Source: Deltaproteobacteria bacterium
Lineage (GTDB): Bacteria > Desulfobacterota > Desulfobulbia > Desulfobulbales > SURF-16
Direction of reading: 5' to 3'
Assembly: GCA_016219175.1 (NCBI GenBank)
Contig: JACRCD010000042.1
Span: forward strand, 1-36,741
DNA length: 36,741 nucleotides
Positions within the stretch are counted from its first letter, which is position 1; each line of letters opens with the position of its first letter. The notes below the pieces were generated by a model that saw only the letters and a program-made list of their open reading frames with translations, made no database searches and had not been told where the DNA came from. The translations under genes and the position numbers were made by a program. Shown here piece by piece: positions 14,863-23,637 of this stretch.

Positions 14863-16971
14863 ATGGCGGAAAAAACTGAAAGAATAGGAATGAAGGCGGT
14901 CAATATCGAGACGTCAAGTCTCGTGGTGGCCCTTGGCCTGGTGGGCATCCTGCTGGTCATGATCCTGCCCCTGCCTACGCTCATCCTTGACCTGCTGCTC
15001 TCTCTCAGCATTACCATGGGCATGGTCATCCTGCTCATGTCCATGTACAACACGGACCCCCTTGAGTTTTCCGCCTTTCCCTCACTGCTGCTCTTAACCA
15101 CGCTTTTCAGGCTGTCCCTTAATATCGCCTCCACGCGGCTTATTCTGCTGCACGGCCACGAGGGAACAGGTTCCGTCGGCAAGGTTATCCAGTCCTTCGG
15201 TAACTTTGTGGTGGGCGGTAATTTTGCCGTGGGCATCATCATCTTTCTCATCATGGTGCTCATCAATTTCATTGTTATCACCAAGGGTTCCGGACGTATT
15301 GCCGAGGTTGCGGCCCGCTTCACCCTGGACGCCATGCCGGGAAAACAGATGGCCATTGATGCGGATCTCAACGCGGGCCTTATCAATGAGGAGATGGCTA
15401 AAAAACGGCGGGCGGAGATCAGCCAGCAATCCGAGTTTTATGGGGCCATGGACGGCGCCAGCAAATTTGTGCGCGGTGAGGCAATTGCCAGTATCGTCAT
15501 CATGGTGATTAATATCCTGGGCGGTTTTTTTATCGGCGTTATGATGCAGAACATGGCAATCGGCCAGGCCGCGGAAACCTACACCCTGCTCACCATAGGC
15601 GACGGCCTGGTCGCCCAGATTCCCTCCCTGATCATCTCCACCTCCGCCGGCCTCATCGTCAGCCGCGCCGCTTCCGACACCAGCATGGGCAAGGAACTTT
15701 CCAGGCAATTCGGCAGACAACCCCAGGCGCTGGCCGTCTCTTCCGGCATCATCATGATGTTCGGCTTGATTCCCGGTCTGCCCCATATCCCCTTTCTGAT
15801 GCTTGGCTCGGTGATGGGAGTACTTGCCTGGTTTGCCTTTCAAAACCTGGCCGCTGAAAAAACGGAAGAAAAACTTGCCGAAGAGAAAAGAAAGGAAGTC
15901 GCCCCCCTGCCCGGATCTCCGGAAACAGTCGAGGCGCTCCTTCCCCTCGACACCCTGGAGCTTGAGGTCGGCTACGGACTTATTCCCCTGGTGGACGAGG
16001 CCCAGGAGGGGGATCTTTTGGAACGCATCCGCGGCATCCGCCGGCAGTTTGCCACGGATATGGGGCTTATCATCCCGCCCCTGCATGTCCGGGACAATCT
16101 GCAGATCAAACCAAGCGAATATGTACTGCTCCTGAAAGGCGTGGAGATCGCCCGAGGTGAACTGATGATGGGGTACTTTCTGGCCATGAACTCCGGCGCG
16201 GCCAAGCGGGAAATCGACGGCATCCCCACCGAGGAGCCGGCCTTTAAACTCCCTGCCCTGTGGATAAGCGCTGACAAAAAAGACGAGGCCCAGTTGGCCG
16301 GCTACACGGTTGTTGACCCGTCAACCGTGGTGGCCACCCATTTGACGGAGGTCCTGCGCACCCACGCCGACGAACTGCTTGGCAGGCAGGATGCCCAGAA
16401 GCTGCTGGATAATCTGGCCAAAACCCATCCCAAGGTTGTGGAGGAACTGGTGCCTGGTCTGCTTCCCCTGGGCAAGATCCAGAAAATCCTCCAGAATCTG
16501 CTGCGGGAAAGGGTGTCCATCAGGGATCTGCTTACCATCTGCGAGACGCTGGCTGATTACGCCCCCATGGGCAAAGATCCGGAAATTCTCACCGAATACG
16601 TCAGGCAGAAGCTGTCCCGTTCCATTGTCAGCTCACTTGCCGATGAATCAGGGACCCTGTCCGTGCTTACCCTTTCCACCAAGATCGAAGATATTATCCG
16701 TGAATCGGTGCAGTCCACGGAACAGGGATCATTCCTGGCCATGGACCCCAATGTGGGACAAAAAATTATTGAAGCAATTCAGGCCGCGGTGGGCAAAGTT
16801 TCCCTAGAAGGATATCAGCCGCTGATCATAAGCTCTCCCGTGGTGCGACGGCATCTCAGGAAACTAATTGAGAGATTTATGCCCCAGGTAGTGGTATTGT
16901 CACATAATGAACTGACGAACCAATTAAAGATCCAATCCCTTGGCACCGTTGACATTAAAGCACAGAAATAG
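14863..16971 (+). CDS. flhA: Flagellar export gate protein FlhA
   Basis: FlhA forms the nonameric ring of the export gate that receives chaperone-substrate complexes and couples export to the proton gradient. The 702-residue protein has about eight membrane helices in its first half, with the conserved cytoplasmic loop GSGRIAEVAARFTLDAMPGKQMAIDADLNAGLI. The C-terminal cytoplasmic domain runs from about 350 to the end, including LSHNELTNQLKIQSLGTV. Internal ATGs at residue 10 and later exist, but the chosen ATG gives the normal length. The gene lies 31 bases after flhB and 38 before flhF. Confidence 0.97.
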   Translation: MAEKTERIGMKAVNIETSSLVVALGLVGILLVMILPLPTLILDLLLSLSITMGMVILLMSMYNTDPLEFSAFPSLLLLTTLFRLSLNIASTRLILLHGHEGTGSVGKVIQSFGNFVVGGNFAVGIIIFLIMVLINFIVITKGSGRIAEVAARFTLDAMPGKQMAIDADLNAGLINEEMAKKRRAEISQQSEFYGAMDGASKFVRGEAIASIVIMVINILGGFFIGVMMQNMAIGQAAETYTLLTIGDGLVAQIPSLIISTSAGLIVSRAASDTSMGKELSRQFGRQPQALAVSSGIIMMFGLIPGLPHIPFLMLGSVMGVLAWFAFQNLAAEKTEEKLAEEKRKEVAPLPGSPETVEALLPLDTLELEVGYGLIPLVDEAQEGDLLERIRGIRRQFATDMGLIIPPLHVRDNLQIKPSEYVLLLKGVEIARGELMMGYFLAMNSGAAKREIDGIPTEEPAFKLPALWISADKKDEAQLAGYTVVDPSTVVATHLTEVLRTHADELLGRQDAQKLLDNLAKTHPKVVEELVPGLLPLGKIQKILQNLLRERVSIRDLLTICETLADYAPMGKDPEILTEYVRQKLSRSIVSSLADESGTLSVLTLSTKIEDIIRESVQSTEQGSFLAMDPNVGQKIIEAIQAAVGKVSLEGYQPLIISSPVVRRHLRKLIERFMPQVVVLSHNELTNQLKIQSLGTVDIKAQK

Positions 16972-17009
16972 ATAGTTGATCCGACAACCGCAAACTACTT
17001 GACCGAGCC

Positions 17010-18158
17010 ATGCGCATCAAAAGATTTGAAGCACCAGACAGCAAGACCGCCTTTGCCTTGGTAAAAAAAGAACTTGGCGAAGACGCCGTTATTCTTGCCA
17101 ACAAGACCGTGAATGCCGGAACCGCCAATCAGCGCTATGAGGTTGTGGCGGCGATGGATTACGATATCGAAACCATAACCGCTCCGCCCTCGGACAACAA
17201 CAGCCGGCCCCAGGCCAGGCAGCCGGCCATTTATGGTTATGATTCCTTCAGACAGAAGGGCGCGAATAAAACTTTACCAAATATGGAACAATCGCTGCGA
17301 TCAGGAAAAGACGAGGGCATCAATTTTGAAGCACATGATCTCCGCCTGCGTTTCTCCAGCCTTTTGCGGAAAAATGGCGGCCAACCGCCAACCAAAAATC
17401 CGCCGCCGGCGCAGGCCCCGTCAGCTGAAGCAAAGAAACGCCCGGACCCCGAGGATGTGACCCGCTGGCGCAATCAGTTGATCGACCAGCTGCAGGTTGC
17501 CCCGCCGAAAATAGACAATAAATCAAAAGCGCCTGTCATCCTGGCGCTTACCGGGCCCACCGGCGTCGGCAAGACCACAACATCCGCCAAAATCGCCGCC
17601 TGGTATAGTTTGCGGGAAAAGTGCAAGGTAGCCCTGATTTCCATGGACTGTTACCGGATCGGGGCAACCGACCAGATGCGCACCTACGCCAAAATCATGC
17701 AGCTGCCCTGTGAAATTGTGCTGCGCAAGAAGGATCTGCAGTCTGCGGTTGACAGACATCGGGATTGCAACCTCATCATCATTGATACCGCGGGCAAGAG
17801 CCCTTACGACGCAAGCCACATAAAGGAACTGGCCGGCTGGTTCTCCCCCCTGGCCCGTATCGAGCCGCAACTCGTGTTAAGCGCCACGACCAAAAAAGAG
17901 GATTTACAGCACATCATCGAATCCTATTCCCCTCTAGGACCCACCGGGATCATCCTGACCAAAATCGACGAGACCCGGGCCTACGCGGCGCTCTGTCAGC
18001 AGATTGCCGGAGCCGACATCCCGATATCCTTTCTGGCCACGGGGCAAAGGGTGCCGGAGGACTTTTTCATTGCCTCGAAAACTTTCCTGGAAAAACTTTT
18101 CAAAAAGGGATGGCAGGCAATACTTGATAATGAAAATTCATTCTTCAGCCGCGGCTGA
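17010..18158 (+). CDS. flhF: Flagellar SRP-like GTPase FlhF
   Basis: FlhF is an SRP-family GTPase that sets the place, and with FlhG the number, of polar flagella. The 382-residue protein starts MRIKRFEAPDSKTAFALVKKELGEDAVIL, typical of FlhF. A variable basic/Pro-rich linker follows (about 60-170), then the NG domain with the P-loop GPTGVGKTT (182-190). The later motifs IIIDTAGKSPYD and LTKIDETRAYA are also present. Its presence argues for polar flagella. Its TGA overlaps the first possible flhG start. Confidence 0.95.
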   Translation: MRIKRFEAPDSKTAFALVKKELGEDAVILANKTVNAGTANQRYEVVAAMDYDIETITAPPSDNNSRPQARQPAIYGYDSFRQKGANKTLPNMEQSLRSGKDEGINFEAHDLRLRFSSLLRKNGGQPPTKNPPPAQAPSAEAKKRPDPEDVTRWRNQLIDQLQVAPPKIDNKSKAPVILALTGPTGVGKTTTSAKIAAWYSLREKCKVALISMDCYRIGATDQMRTYAKIMQLPCEIVLRKKDLQSAVDRHRDCNLIIIDTAGKSPYDASHIKELAGWFSPLARIEPQLVLSATTKKEDLQHIIESYSPLGPTGIILTKIDETRAYAALCQQIAGADIPISFLATGQRVPEDFFIASKTFLEKLFKKGWQAILDNENSFFSRG

Positions 18159-18172
18159 TGAGGGAAATCACC

Positions 18173-19057
18173 ATGCATCAGGCAGACACCTTGGAGAAAA
18201 TGATGGAGCAAACCCATAAGCCTCTGGGCGGTTTTACGCCCACGCCAGCGGCCAAGCCGCCGCGGGTCATGTGCGTGACGAGCGGCAAGGGTGGAGTGGG
18301 CAAAACCAACATTGTCGTTAATCTGGCCTACTGCCTGGCAAAACTGGGAAAAAGAACAGTCATACTTGACGCGGATCTCAACCTGGCAAATGTTGACATT
18401 CTGCTGGGGCTTACCCCGCGTTACAACCTGCACCACGTTTTCCTCGGCGAAAAAACATTGCAAGATATCCTGGTAAAAGGTCCGGGTGGCATCTCTATCC
18501 TGCCTGCCAGCTCAGGAATCCTCGAGCTGTCCGACCTTACCGAGGAACAAAAACTCTATTTTCTCTCTGAAATGGCCGAACTCGGCGAACAGATTGATAT
18601 CCTCCTGATCGACACTGCCGCGGGCATCAATAAAAATGTTATCTATTTTACCCTGGCGGCCCAGGAACGCATTATCGTTTTAACCCCGGAACCAACCTCT
18701 CTCACCGATGCCTATGCCATGATTAAAGTCCTCTCCTCACGCCATGAGGTAAAGAAATTCCGCATCCTGGTCAACTCCGCCCATTCAGAAAAAGAGGCCC
18801 TCGCCGTTTTCCGGCAGCTCAGCCTTGTTGCTGATCGTTTTCTGGCCACGCTTTCTCTTGACTATCTTGGTTATATCCCTTTTGATAAAAAACTGCTGCA
18901 GGCCGTCCGAGCGCAACGGCTGGTCACGGAACTCTCCCCAAAATCCCAGGTTGCCGGCATGTTTAAAAAACTGGCCGATCATCTCGCTGAAGAAGAGATA
19001 GTCTCCCAGGCTGATGGAAATATTAAATTTTTCTGGAAAGGACTCTTTGATTTATAA
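18173..19057 (+). CDS. flhG: MinD-like ATPase FlhG (flagellar number regulator)
   Basis: FlhG (FleN/YlxH) is a ParA/MinD-type ATPase that limits flagellar number and stimulates FlhF. The 294-residue protein has the deviant Walker A SGKGGVGKT (37-45), then LDADLNLANVDILLGL and the IDTAAGINKNV switch region. An N-terminal peptide with Gln/Met/His residues could be the FlhF-activating stretch. The frame is open to an ATG at 18158 that overlaps the flhF stop, but AGGGA lies seven bases before the ATG at 18173, so that start is chosen. The downstream fliA gene follows after about 40 bases. Confidence 0.93.
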   Translation: MHQADTLEKMMEQTHKPLGGFTPTPAAKPPRVMCVTSGKGGVGKTNIVVNLAYCLAKLGKRTVILDADLNLANVDILLGLTPRYNLHHVFLGEKTLQDILVKGPGGISILPASSGILELSDLTEEQKLYFLSEMAELGEQIDILLIDTAAGINKNVIYFTLAAQERIIVLTPEPTSLTDAYAMIKVLSSRHEVKKFRILVNSAHSEKEALAVFRQLSLVADRFLATLSLDYLGYIPFDKKLLQAVRAQRLVTELSPKSQVAGMFKKLADHLAEEEIVSQADGNIKFFWKGLFDL

Positions 19058-19097
19058 TATAGTTACTTAACGAATCACAACTAAGGGCTTGCCGGAA

Positions 19098-19919
19098 ATG
19101 ATCCTTCAGCCAGGAACAACTTCACCCAACAAAATGAATAAACCGCAGTCACCTAAATTCAAGGACTATACAAAGGCTTATTTCAGTTCTTCCAGCGAGC
19201 TCTCTCCGGAAAAGCGAAACGAACTGATCCTTACTTATACTCCCCTGATTAAATATATCGCCAGCCGTCTGGCCAGCAGGCTGCCATCCCAGGTCGCGCT
19301 CGACGACCTTGTCAGCTGCGGCATCATCGGACTTATCGATGCCATTGACAAATTCGACCTAAGCAAGAATGTGCAATTCAAGACCTATGCCGAATTTCGC
19401 ATCAAAGGGGCCATGCTGGATGAACTGCGCTCTCTGGACTGGGTCCCGCGCTCGATCCGCCGGAAGATCACCGATCTGGAGCAGACCTATGCGGAACTGG
19501 AAAAAAAACTGGGCCGCCCGGCCACTGATGAAGAAATGGCCCAGCATTTCAAAATGCCCCTGGCGCATTTCCATAAGCTGCTGGATGAAACGAAATCCGT
19601 TACCTTTCTCGATATTGAGCTGCTGCGCCAGCGGAAAACCGACAACAACCCGCACGATAACCTGACCGAGCCTTTTTCCGGCGTTGAAACCGATCCTTTT
19701 TCAGCAATCAACCTCACCCAGATAAGGGATCTTGTCGCCAAAGCCATTGATGATCTTCCCGATAACGAGCGACTGACGGTGTCCCTCTATTATTATAACG
19801 AGTTGACCATGAAAGAAATCGGCCATGTTCTTGGCTATACGGAGTCACGTATCTCACAAATGCACAGCAAGGCCATGCTGCGTCTCCGGACAAAACTAAA
19901 AAAAGCGCTCTCAAGTTGA
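19098..19919 (+). CDS. fliA: Flagellar sigma factor FliA (sigma-28)
   Basis: FliA directs transcription of late flagellar and chemotaxis genes. The product of about 273 residues shows region 2 (LPSQVALDDLVSCGIIGLIDAIDKFDL and TYAEFRIKGAMLDELRSLDWVPRS), region 3 (PATDEEMAQHF) and region 4 (ELTMKEIGHVLGYTESRISQMHSKA), the typical FliA order. The frame is open to a TTG at 19089, but that codon has poor spacing to AAGGG. The ATG at 19098 fits better. A terminator follows (19968-20002), making fliA the likely last gene of the main operon. No flgM-like anti-sigma gene is present in the window. Confidence 0.93.
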   Translation: MILQPGTTSPNKMNKPQSPKFKDYTKAYFSSSSELSPEKRNELILTYTPLIKYIASRLASRLPSQVALDDLVSCGIIGLIDAIDKFDLSKNVQFKTYAEFRIKGAMLDELRSLDWVPRSIRRKITDLEQTYAELEKKLGRPATDEEMAQHFKMPLAHFHKLLDETKSVTFLDIELLRQRKTDNNPHDNLTEPFSGVETDPFSAINLTQIRDLVAKAIDDLPDNERLTVSLYYYNELTMKEIGHVLGYTESRISQMHSKAMLRLRTKLKKALSS

Positions 19920-19965
19920 ATCAAACTTTACGTAACTGAGAAAATCATATATCTATATTATACAA

Positions 19966-20002
19966 AGTCCACTTTGCGCGCGATTCTTCAGTGGATTTTT
20001 TT
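19966..20002 (+). terminator. Terminator between fliA and cheY
   Basis: TCCACT (19968-19973) pairs with AGTGGA (19990-19995) across a 16-base loop, followed by seven T (19996-20002). This splits fliA from cheY. Confidence 0.65.
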
Positions 20003-20096
20003 GGTTAAGCCCTGTTTCGGGTTAAGGATACATAATCGATTCATTCCATTTTGCAATCAGGATGGAATAAGCCGTTTTTTTCATCGGGGGGATGAT

Positions 20097-20477
20097 ATGG
20101 CAGATACCAATATGAAGGTTCTTGTTGTCGACGATTTCGCCACCATGAGGCGAATTGTCAAAAACATTCTCGTCCAGCTTGGCTATAAGAATATTGTCGA
20201 GGCGGATGACGGCACCACCGCGCTTGATGTGCTCAAGAGCGAAAAAATCGATATGATTATTTCTGACTGGAATATGCCCAAAATGACCGGCCTGGACCTG
20301 CTGAAGCACGTCAGGGGCGACGCGAAACTGGCGCACATCCCCTTCATCATGGTTACCGCCGAGGCGCAGCAGGACAACATCATTCTTGCCGTGAAGGCCA
20401 AGGTAAGTCAGTATATCGTTAAGCCGTTCACCGCCGAGACTTTAGGGGAAAAAATCGACAAGGTTTGTGGAAACTGA
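20097..20477 (+). CDS. cheY: Chemotaxis response regulator CheY
   Basis: A single receiver domain of 126 residues, matching CheY, which binds FliM when phosphorylated. The acidic pocket is in VLVVDDF, the phospho-acceptor Asp in IISDWNMPKMTG, the conserved Thr in IMVTAEA and the Lys in YIVKPF. The frame extends upstream to 19974 through the terminator hairpin, so the ATG at 20097 is chosen, with a G-rich ribosome site (20086-20091). It follows a terminator and so should have its own promoter in 20003-20096, none of which I could identify securely. No other che genes are in the window. Confidence 0.93.
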   Translation: MADTNMKVLVVDDFATMRRIVKNILVQLGYKNIVEADDGTTALDVLKSEKIDMIISDWNMPKMTGLDLLKHVRGDAKLAHIPFIMVTAEAQQDNIILAVKAKVSQYIVKPFTAETLGEKIDKVCGN

Positions 20478-20560
20478 TTTCCGCGGGAGAAAACTATCTA
20501 CTTTAAACCACCAGGCACCTCCCCTTGGTGCCGTGAAGCGGACTTTCACAGACAAGGCCA

Positions 20561-21523
20561 ATGGCAGCAGACTCTGATCCGAAAGACTTATTCGATATTA
20601 AATTACCCGAAGGGCTGGACGACGACTTAGGGGGCGACTGGGAATCGGCTTTTCAGGCTGAAGATTTTATGCTTTCGCCTGAAGATGAAGCCAATGTTTT
20701 TTTCGACAAAGAGACCGGGGCAGCGGAAGACATCGATCTGGCCTCCCTGCTTGAAAGCGAAGAGCCCAAACAAAAAGACGCCGGCATCCTTGCCCCCACT
20801 GCCGCAACAGCGGAGAAAGCCCAGACCCGTCCCCTCCCTTCGTTCCTGCCAGCCTCTTTTGTTCTCGCCATTAGCCAAGGCGTAACCTGGTTTCAGGCGC
20901 GTCCTCTTTATCAGAAAATTCTTCTTCCAGGTTTTGTGGTATTCAGTGTTCTCCTGCTGGGCGCCACTTTCTTTTTTCGCGCCACCACCGGCGAACTTGC
21001 CAAACAGGAAGCAACTCCCCCGCAGCAGACAGCCCTGACAGTCCCCCCCGGAGCCACGCCGGAAGAAGAAAATATACAACCGGAGGTCGCCCCCCCGCCC
21101 GCACACGGGACCCAGCCGGATATTTCAGCCCATGGAGCTGTTACCGGCGTCGCTCCCCCTCCCGCACACGAGGCCCAGCCAGCTCAAACCGTCTCAACCT
21201 TACCCAAATCCAGAAAAAAATGGGCCATGCCGGCATTTTTTATTGCCGGGCAACAGGAAAACGGCAAAGAGAGCGTCCTGGTCAGAATTGATTTGAGCCT
21301 GACCCTTCTTCTTGAGCCCGGCGTCCCCATCCCGGAAGAAAAACGACTTTTTGTGCGTGACACTATTTTTCAGTTTTTCGCGAACCGCCCTCCTGACGAA
21401 CTACGCCGTTATGCCCTGGCCAGAGGGGAAATGATCCGCAACCTGGATTCCTGGCTCAAAAAAGAGTGGCCCCAAAATCCCATCGCCTCCGTCATGTTTG
21501 ATCGCTACCAGATCATCAAATAG
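20561..21523 (+). CDS. FliL-like single-pass membrane protein
   Basis: A 320-residue protein of unusual build. It has an acidic cytoplasmic N-terminus (about 1-95), one membrane helix (about 122-142) and a Pro/Ala-rich linker with a repeated APPPAH-x-QP unit (about 176-207). The C-terminal periplasmic domain of about 90 residues matches the FliL pattern: VLVRIDLSLTLLL strand, FVRDTIFQFF helix, a helix with RGEMIRNLDSWLKK, and a closing VMFDRYQII that parallels IYFSEFVVQ in FliL here. It starts 83 bases after cheY; between them GGCACC (20514-20519) pairs with GGTGCC (20527-20532). A stator-associated role beside the true FliL is inferred from topology and position. The family match is by eye only. 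Confidence 0.68.
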   Translation: MAADSDPKDLFDIKLPEGLDDDLGGDWESAFQAEDFMLSPEDEANVFFDKETGAAEDIDLASLLESEEPKQKDAGILAPTAATAEKAQTRPLPSFLPASFVLAISQGVTWFQARPLYQKILLPGFVVFSVLLLGATFFFRATTGELAKQEATPPQQTALTVPPGATPEEENIQPEVAPPPAHGTQPDISAHGAVTGVAPPPAHEAQPAQTVSTLPKSRKKWAMPAFFIAGQQENGKESVLVRIDLSLTLLLEPGVPIPEEKRLFVRDTIFQFFANRPPDELRRYALARGEMIRNLDSWLKKEWPQNPIASVMFDRYQIIK

Positions 21524-21540
21524 CTGCCCCCTAAAACGCA

Positions 21541-21584
21541 TTACAATTCCGTAAAACCTCTATTGATTTATTACAATTATGTAA
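21541..21584 (+). promoter_or_regulatory. Tandem inverted repeats upstream of amtB, candidate activator sites
   Basis: TTACAATTCCGTAA (21541-21554) and TTACAATTATGTAA (21571-21584) share 12 of 14 bases and lie exactly 30 bp apart, close to three helical turns. They sit about 100-145 bp before the predicted sigma-54 start. A near copy lies before glnN (26198-26218). A paired NtrC-type binding site is the natural reading, though the sequence is not the enteric NtrC consensus. Confidence 0.5.
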
Positions 21585-21659
21585 TAAAATATCCGCTCGT
21601 ATTCATTTCCGGCGTCATTTTTGCTCGGCAGATCGGGCAGATAATGCACGATCTGTATC

Positions 21660-21675
21660 TGGCACAGCGCTTGCT
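21660..21675 (+). promoter_or_regulatory. Sigma-54 promoter of amtB
   Basis: TGGCAC-AGCGC-TTGCT is an exact -24/-12 consensus, with GG and GC ten bases apart. The start would fall near 21686, leaving a ~57-nt leader before the amtB ATG. Sigma-54 control of ammonium transporters is well established. Confidence 0.85.
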
Positions 21676-21742
21676 TAAAGAACGCAGATTTCATATCGTT
21701 TTTTCCGCACATAACGAAAACAACAGAGGAGGAAAACAAATA

Positions 21743-22969
21743 ATGATTTCAGGGGCTGACACAGCTTTTATCCTTGTCTCGGCAGCATTGGTTTTGCTGA
21801 TGACCCCGGGGCTGGCTTTATTTTATGCGGGAATGGTGCGCGGCAAAAATGTCCTTGGCACCATATTGCAATCCTTTATCATGATTTCAATAATCAGCAT
21901 CGAATGGGTCTATATTGGCTACAGCATGGCCTTTGGCCCGGATGTAAGCGGATTTATCGGCGACCTCTCCTTCTTTGCCCTCAATGGGGTAAACAGCACC
22001 CCCAGCGCTCTGTACGCCAAAACTATCCCGCAGAACGTCTTTATGATATACCAGTGCATGTTTGCCGTCATCACCCCCGCGCTTATCACCGGCGCCTTTG
22101 CCGAGCGCATGCGCTTCGGACCTTTTCTTGTTTTCAGCCTCGCCTGGGCAATACTGGTCTACAACCCCGTCTGTCACTGGATATGGGGAAACGGCGGCTG
22201 GCTTGGCGCCAGAGGGGTCCTCGATTTTGCCGGAGGCCTTGTTGTTCATCTGACTTCAGGCATGGCAGCCTTGGCCGCGGTTCTTGTTCTGGGCCCGCGC
22301 AAGGGACTCGGCCGGGAAAGCTTCATTCCCCACAGTCTGCCCATGACCCTGCTGGGTACCGGCCTGCTCTGGTTCGGCTGGTTCGGTTTTAATGGCGGCA
22401 GCGCGCTCGCCGCTGATGGGATTGCCGCCGCGGCTTTCATCTCAACCCATCTTGCCGGCATGGCAGGCATGGGCATGTGGCTGCTGGTCGAATGGCTGCA
22501 CAGAAAAAAACCAACAACACTCGGCGCAGCCTCCGGGGCCATTGCCGGTCTTGCCACCGTGACACCGGGCGCCGGATTCATCACCCCGAATTCCGCCATT
22601 ATTATCGGCGTTATTGCCGGGTTGTGCTGCTATCTGGCCGTCACCATGAAAAATAAAATCGGCTTTGATGACAGCCTGGACGTGGTGGGAATTCACGGCC
22701 TGGGCGGGGTGATCGGCACCATCTGCCTTGGCATTTTTGCCACAAAGGGTGTGAACCCGAATGGCGCCGACGGTTTATTAGCAGGTAATCCGGCCTTTCT
22801 GACCACCCAGATTTTCGGGGTGGCGGTTGTCGGGGCCTATGCCTTTATCGTCAGCTTTATTTTGCTGAAAATTATCAATGCCATCTCAGGCGGAATGCGG
22901 GTCAGCCACGAAAACGAGGTCATCGGGCTTGACCAGAGCGAGCACAGCGAAACAGCATACAACATGTAA
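21743..22969 (+). CDS. amtB: Ammonium transporter AmtB
   Basis: AmtB is a trimeric inner-membrane channel for ammonium/ammonia. The 408-residue protein has about eleven membrane helices and starts with a helix rather than a cleaved signal. The pore residues are visible: Asp in GVLDFAGGLVVHLTSG followed by the first twin His, and the second twin His in VVGIHGLGGVIGT. The C-terminal tail keeps the pattern that closes on PII (GLDQSEHSETAYNM). The frame continues upstream to 21563 through the promoter; the ATG at 21743 with AGGAGG ten bases ahead is correct. glnB follows 328 bases later, the usual amtB-glnB partnership. Confidence 0.95.
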   Translation: MISGADTAFILVSAALVLLMTPGLALFYAGMVRGKNVLGTILQSFIMISIISIEWVYIGYSMAFGPDVSGFIGDLSFFALNGVNSTPSALYAKTIPQNVFMIYQCMFAVITPALITGAFAERMRFGPFLVFSLAWAILVYNPVCHWIWGNGGWLGARGVLDFAGGLVVHLTSGMAALAAVLVLGPRKGLGRESFIPHSLPMTLLGTGLLWFGWFGFNGGSALAADGIAAAAFISTHLAGMAGMGMWLLVEWLHRKKPTTLGAASGAIAGLATVTPGAGFITPNSAIIIGVIAGLCCYLAVTMKNKIGFDDSLDVVGIHGLGGVIGTICLGIFATKGVNPNGADGLLAGNPAFLTTQIFGVAVVGAYAFIVSFILLKIINAISGGMRVSHENEVIGLDQSEHSETAYNM

Positions 22970-23636
<667 letters not shown>

Positions 23637-23637
23637 A

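Noticed and set aside
13908-15386. Long minus-strand open frame (492 codons) across flhB and flhA
   Set aside because: Composition is Arg/His/Met-rich shadow sequence. Both flhB and flhA are certain on the plus strand.
15094-16086. Minus-strand open frame (330 codons) inside flhA
   Set aside because: Antisense shadow with no recognisable domain. The flhA signatures on the other strand are intact.
20007-20033. Possible FliA-type promoter (TAAG ... GATA) ahead of cheY
   Set aside because: The -10 matches only at GATA and the spacing is off by one. Too weak to annotate.
19974-20096. Upstream extension of cheY
   Set aside because: It would begin inside the fliA terminator hairpin, and the extra residues match no CheY. 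The ATG at 20097 has a good ribosome site.
21563-21742. Upstream extension of amtB
   Set aside because: It would translate the sigma-54 promoter and its activator sites. AmtB proteins start at the first hydrophobic helix, as from 21743.
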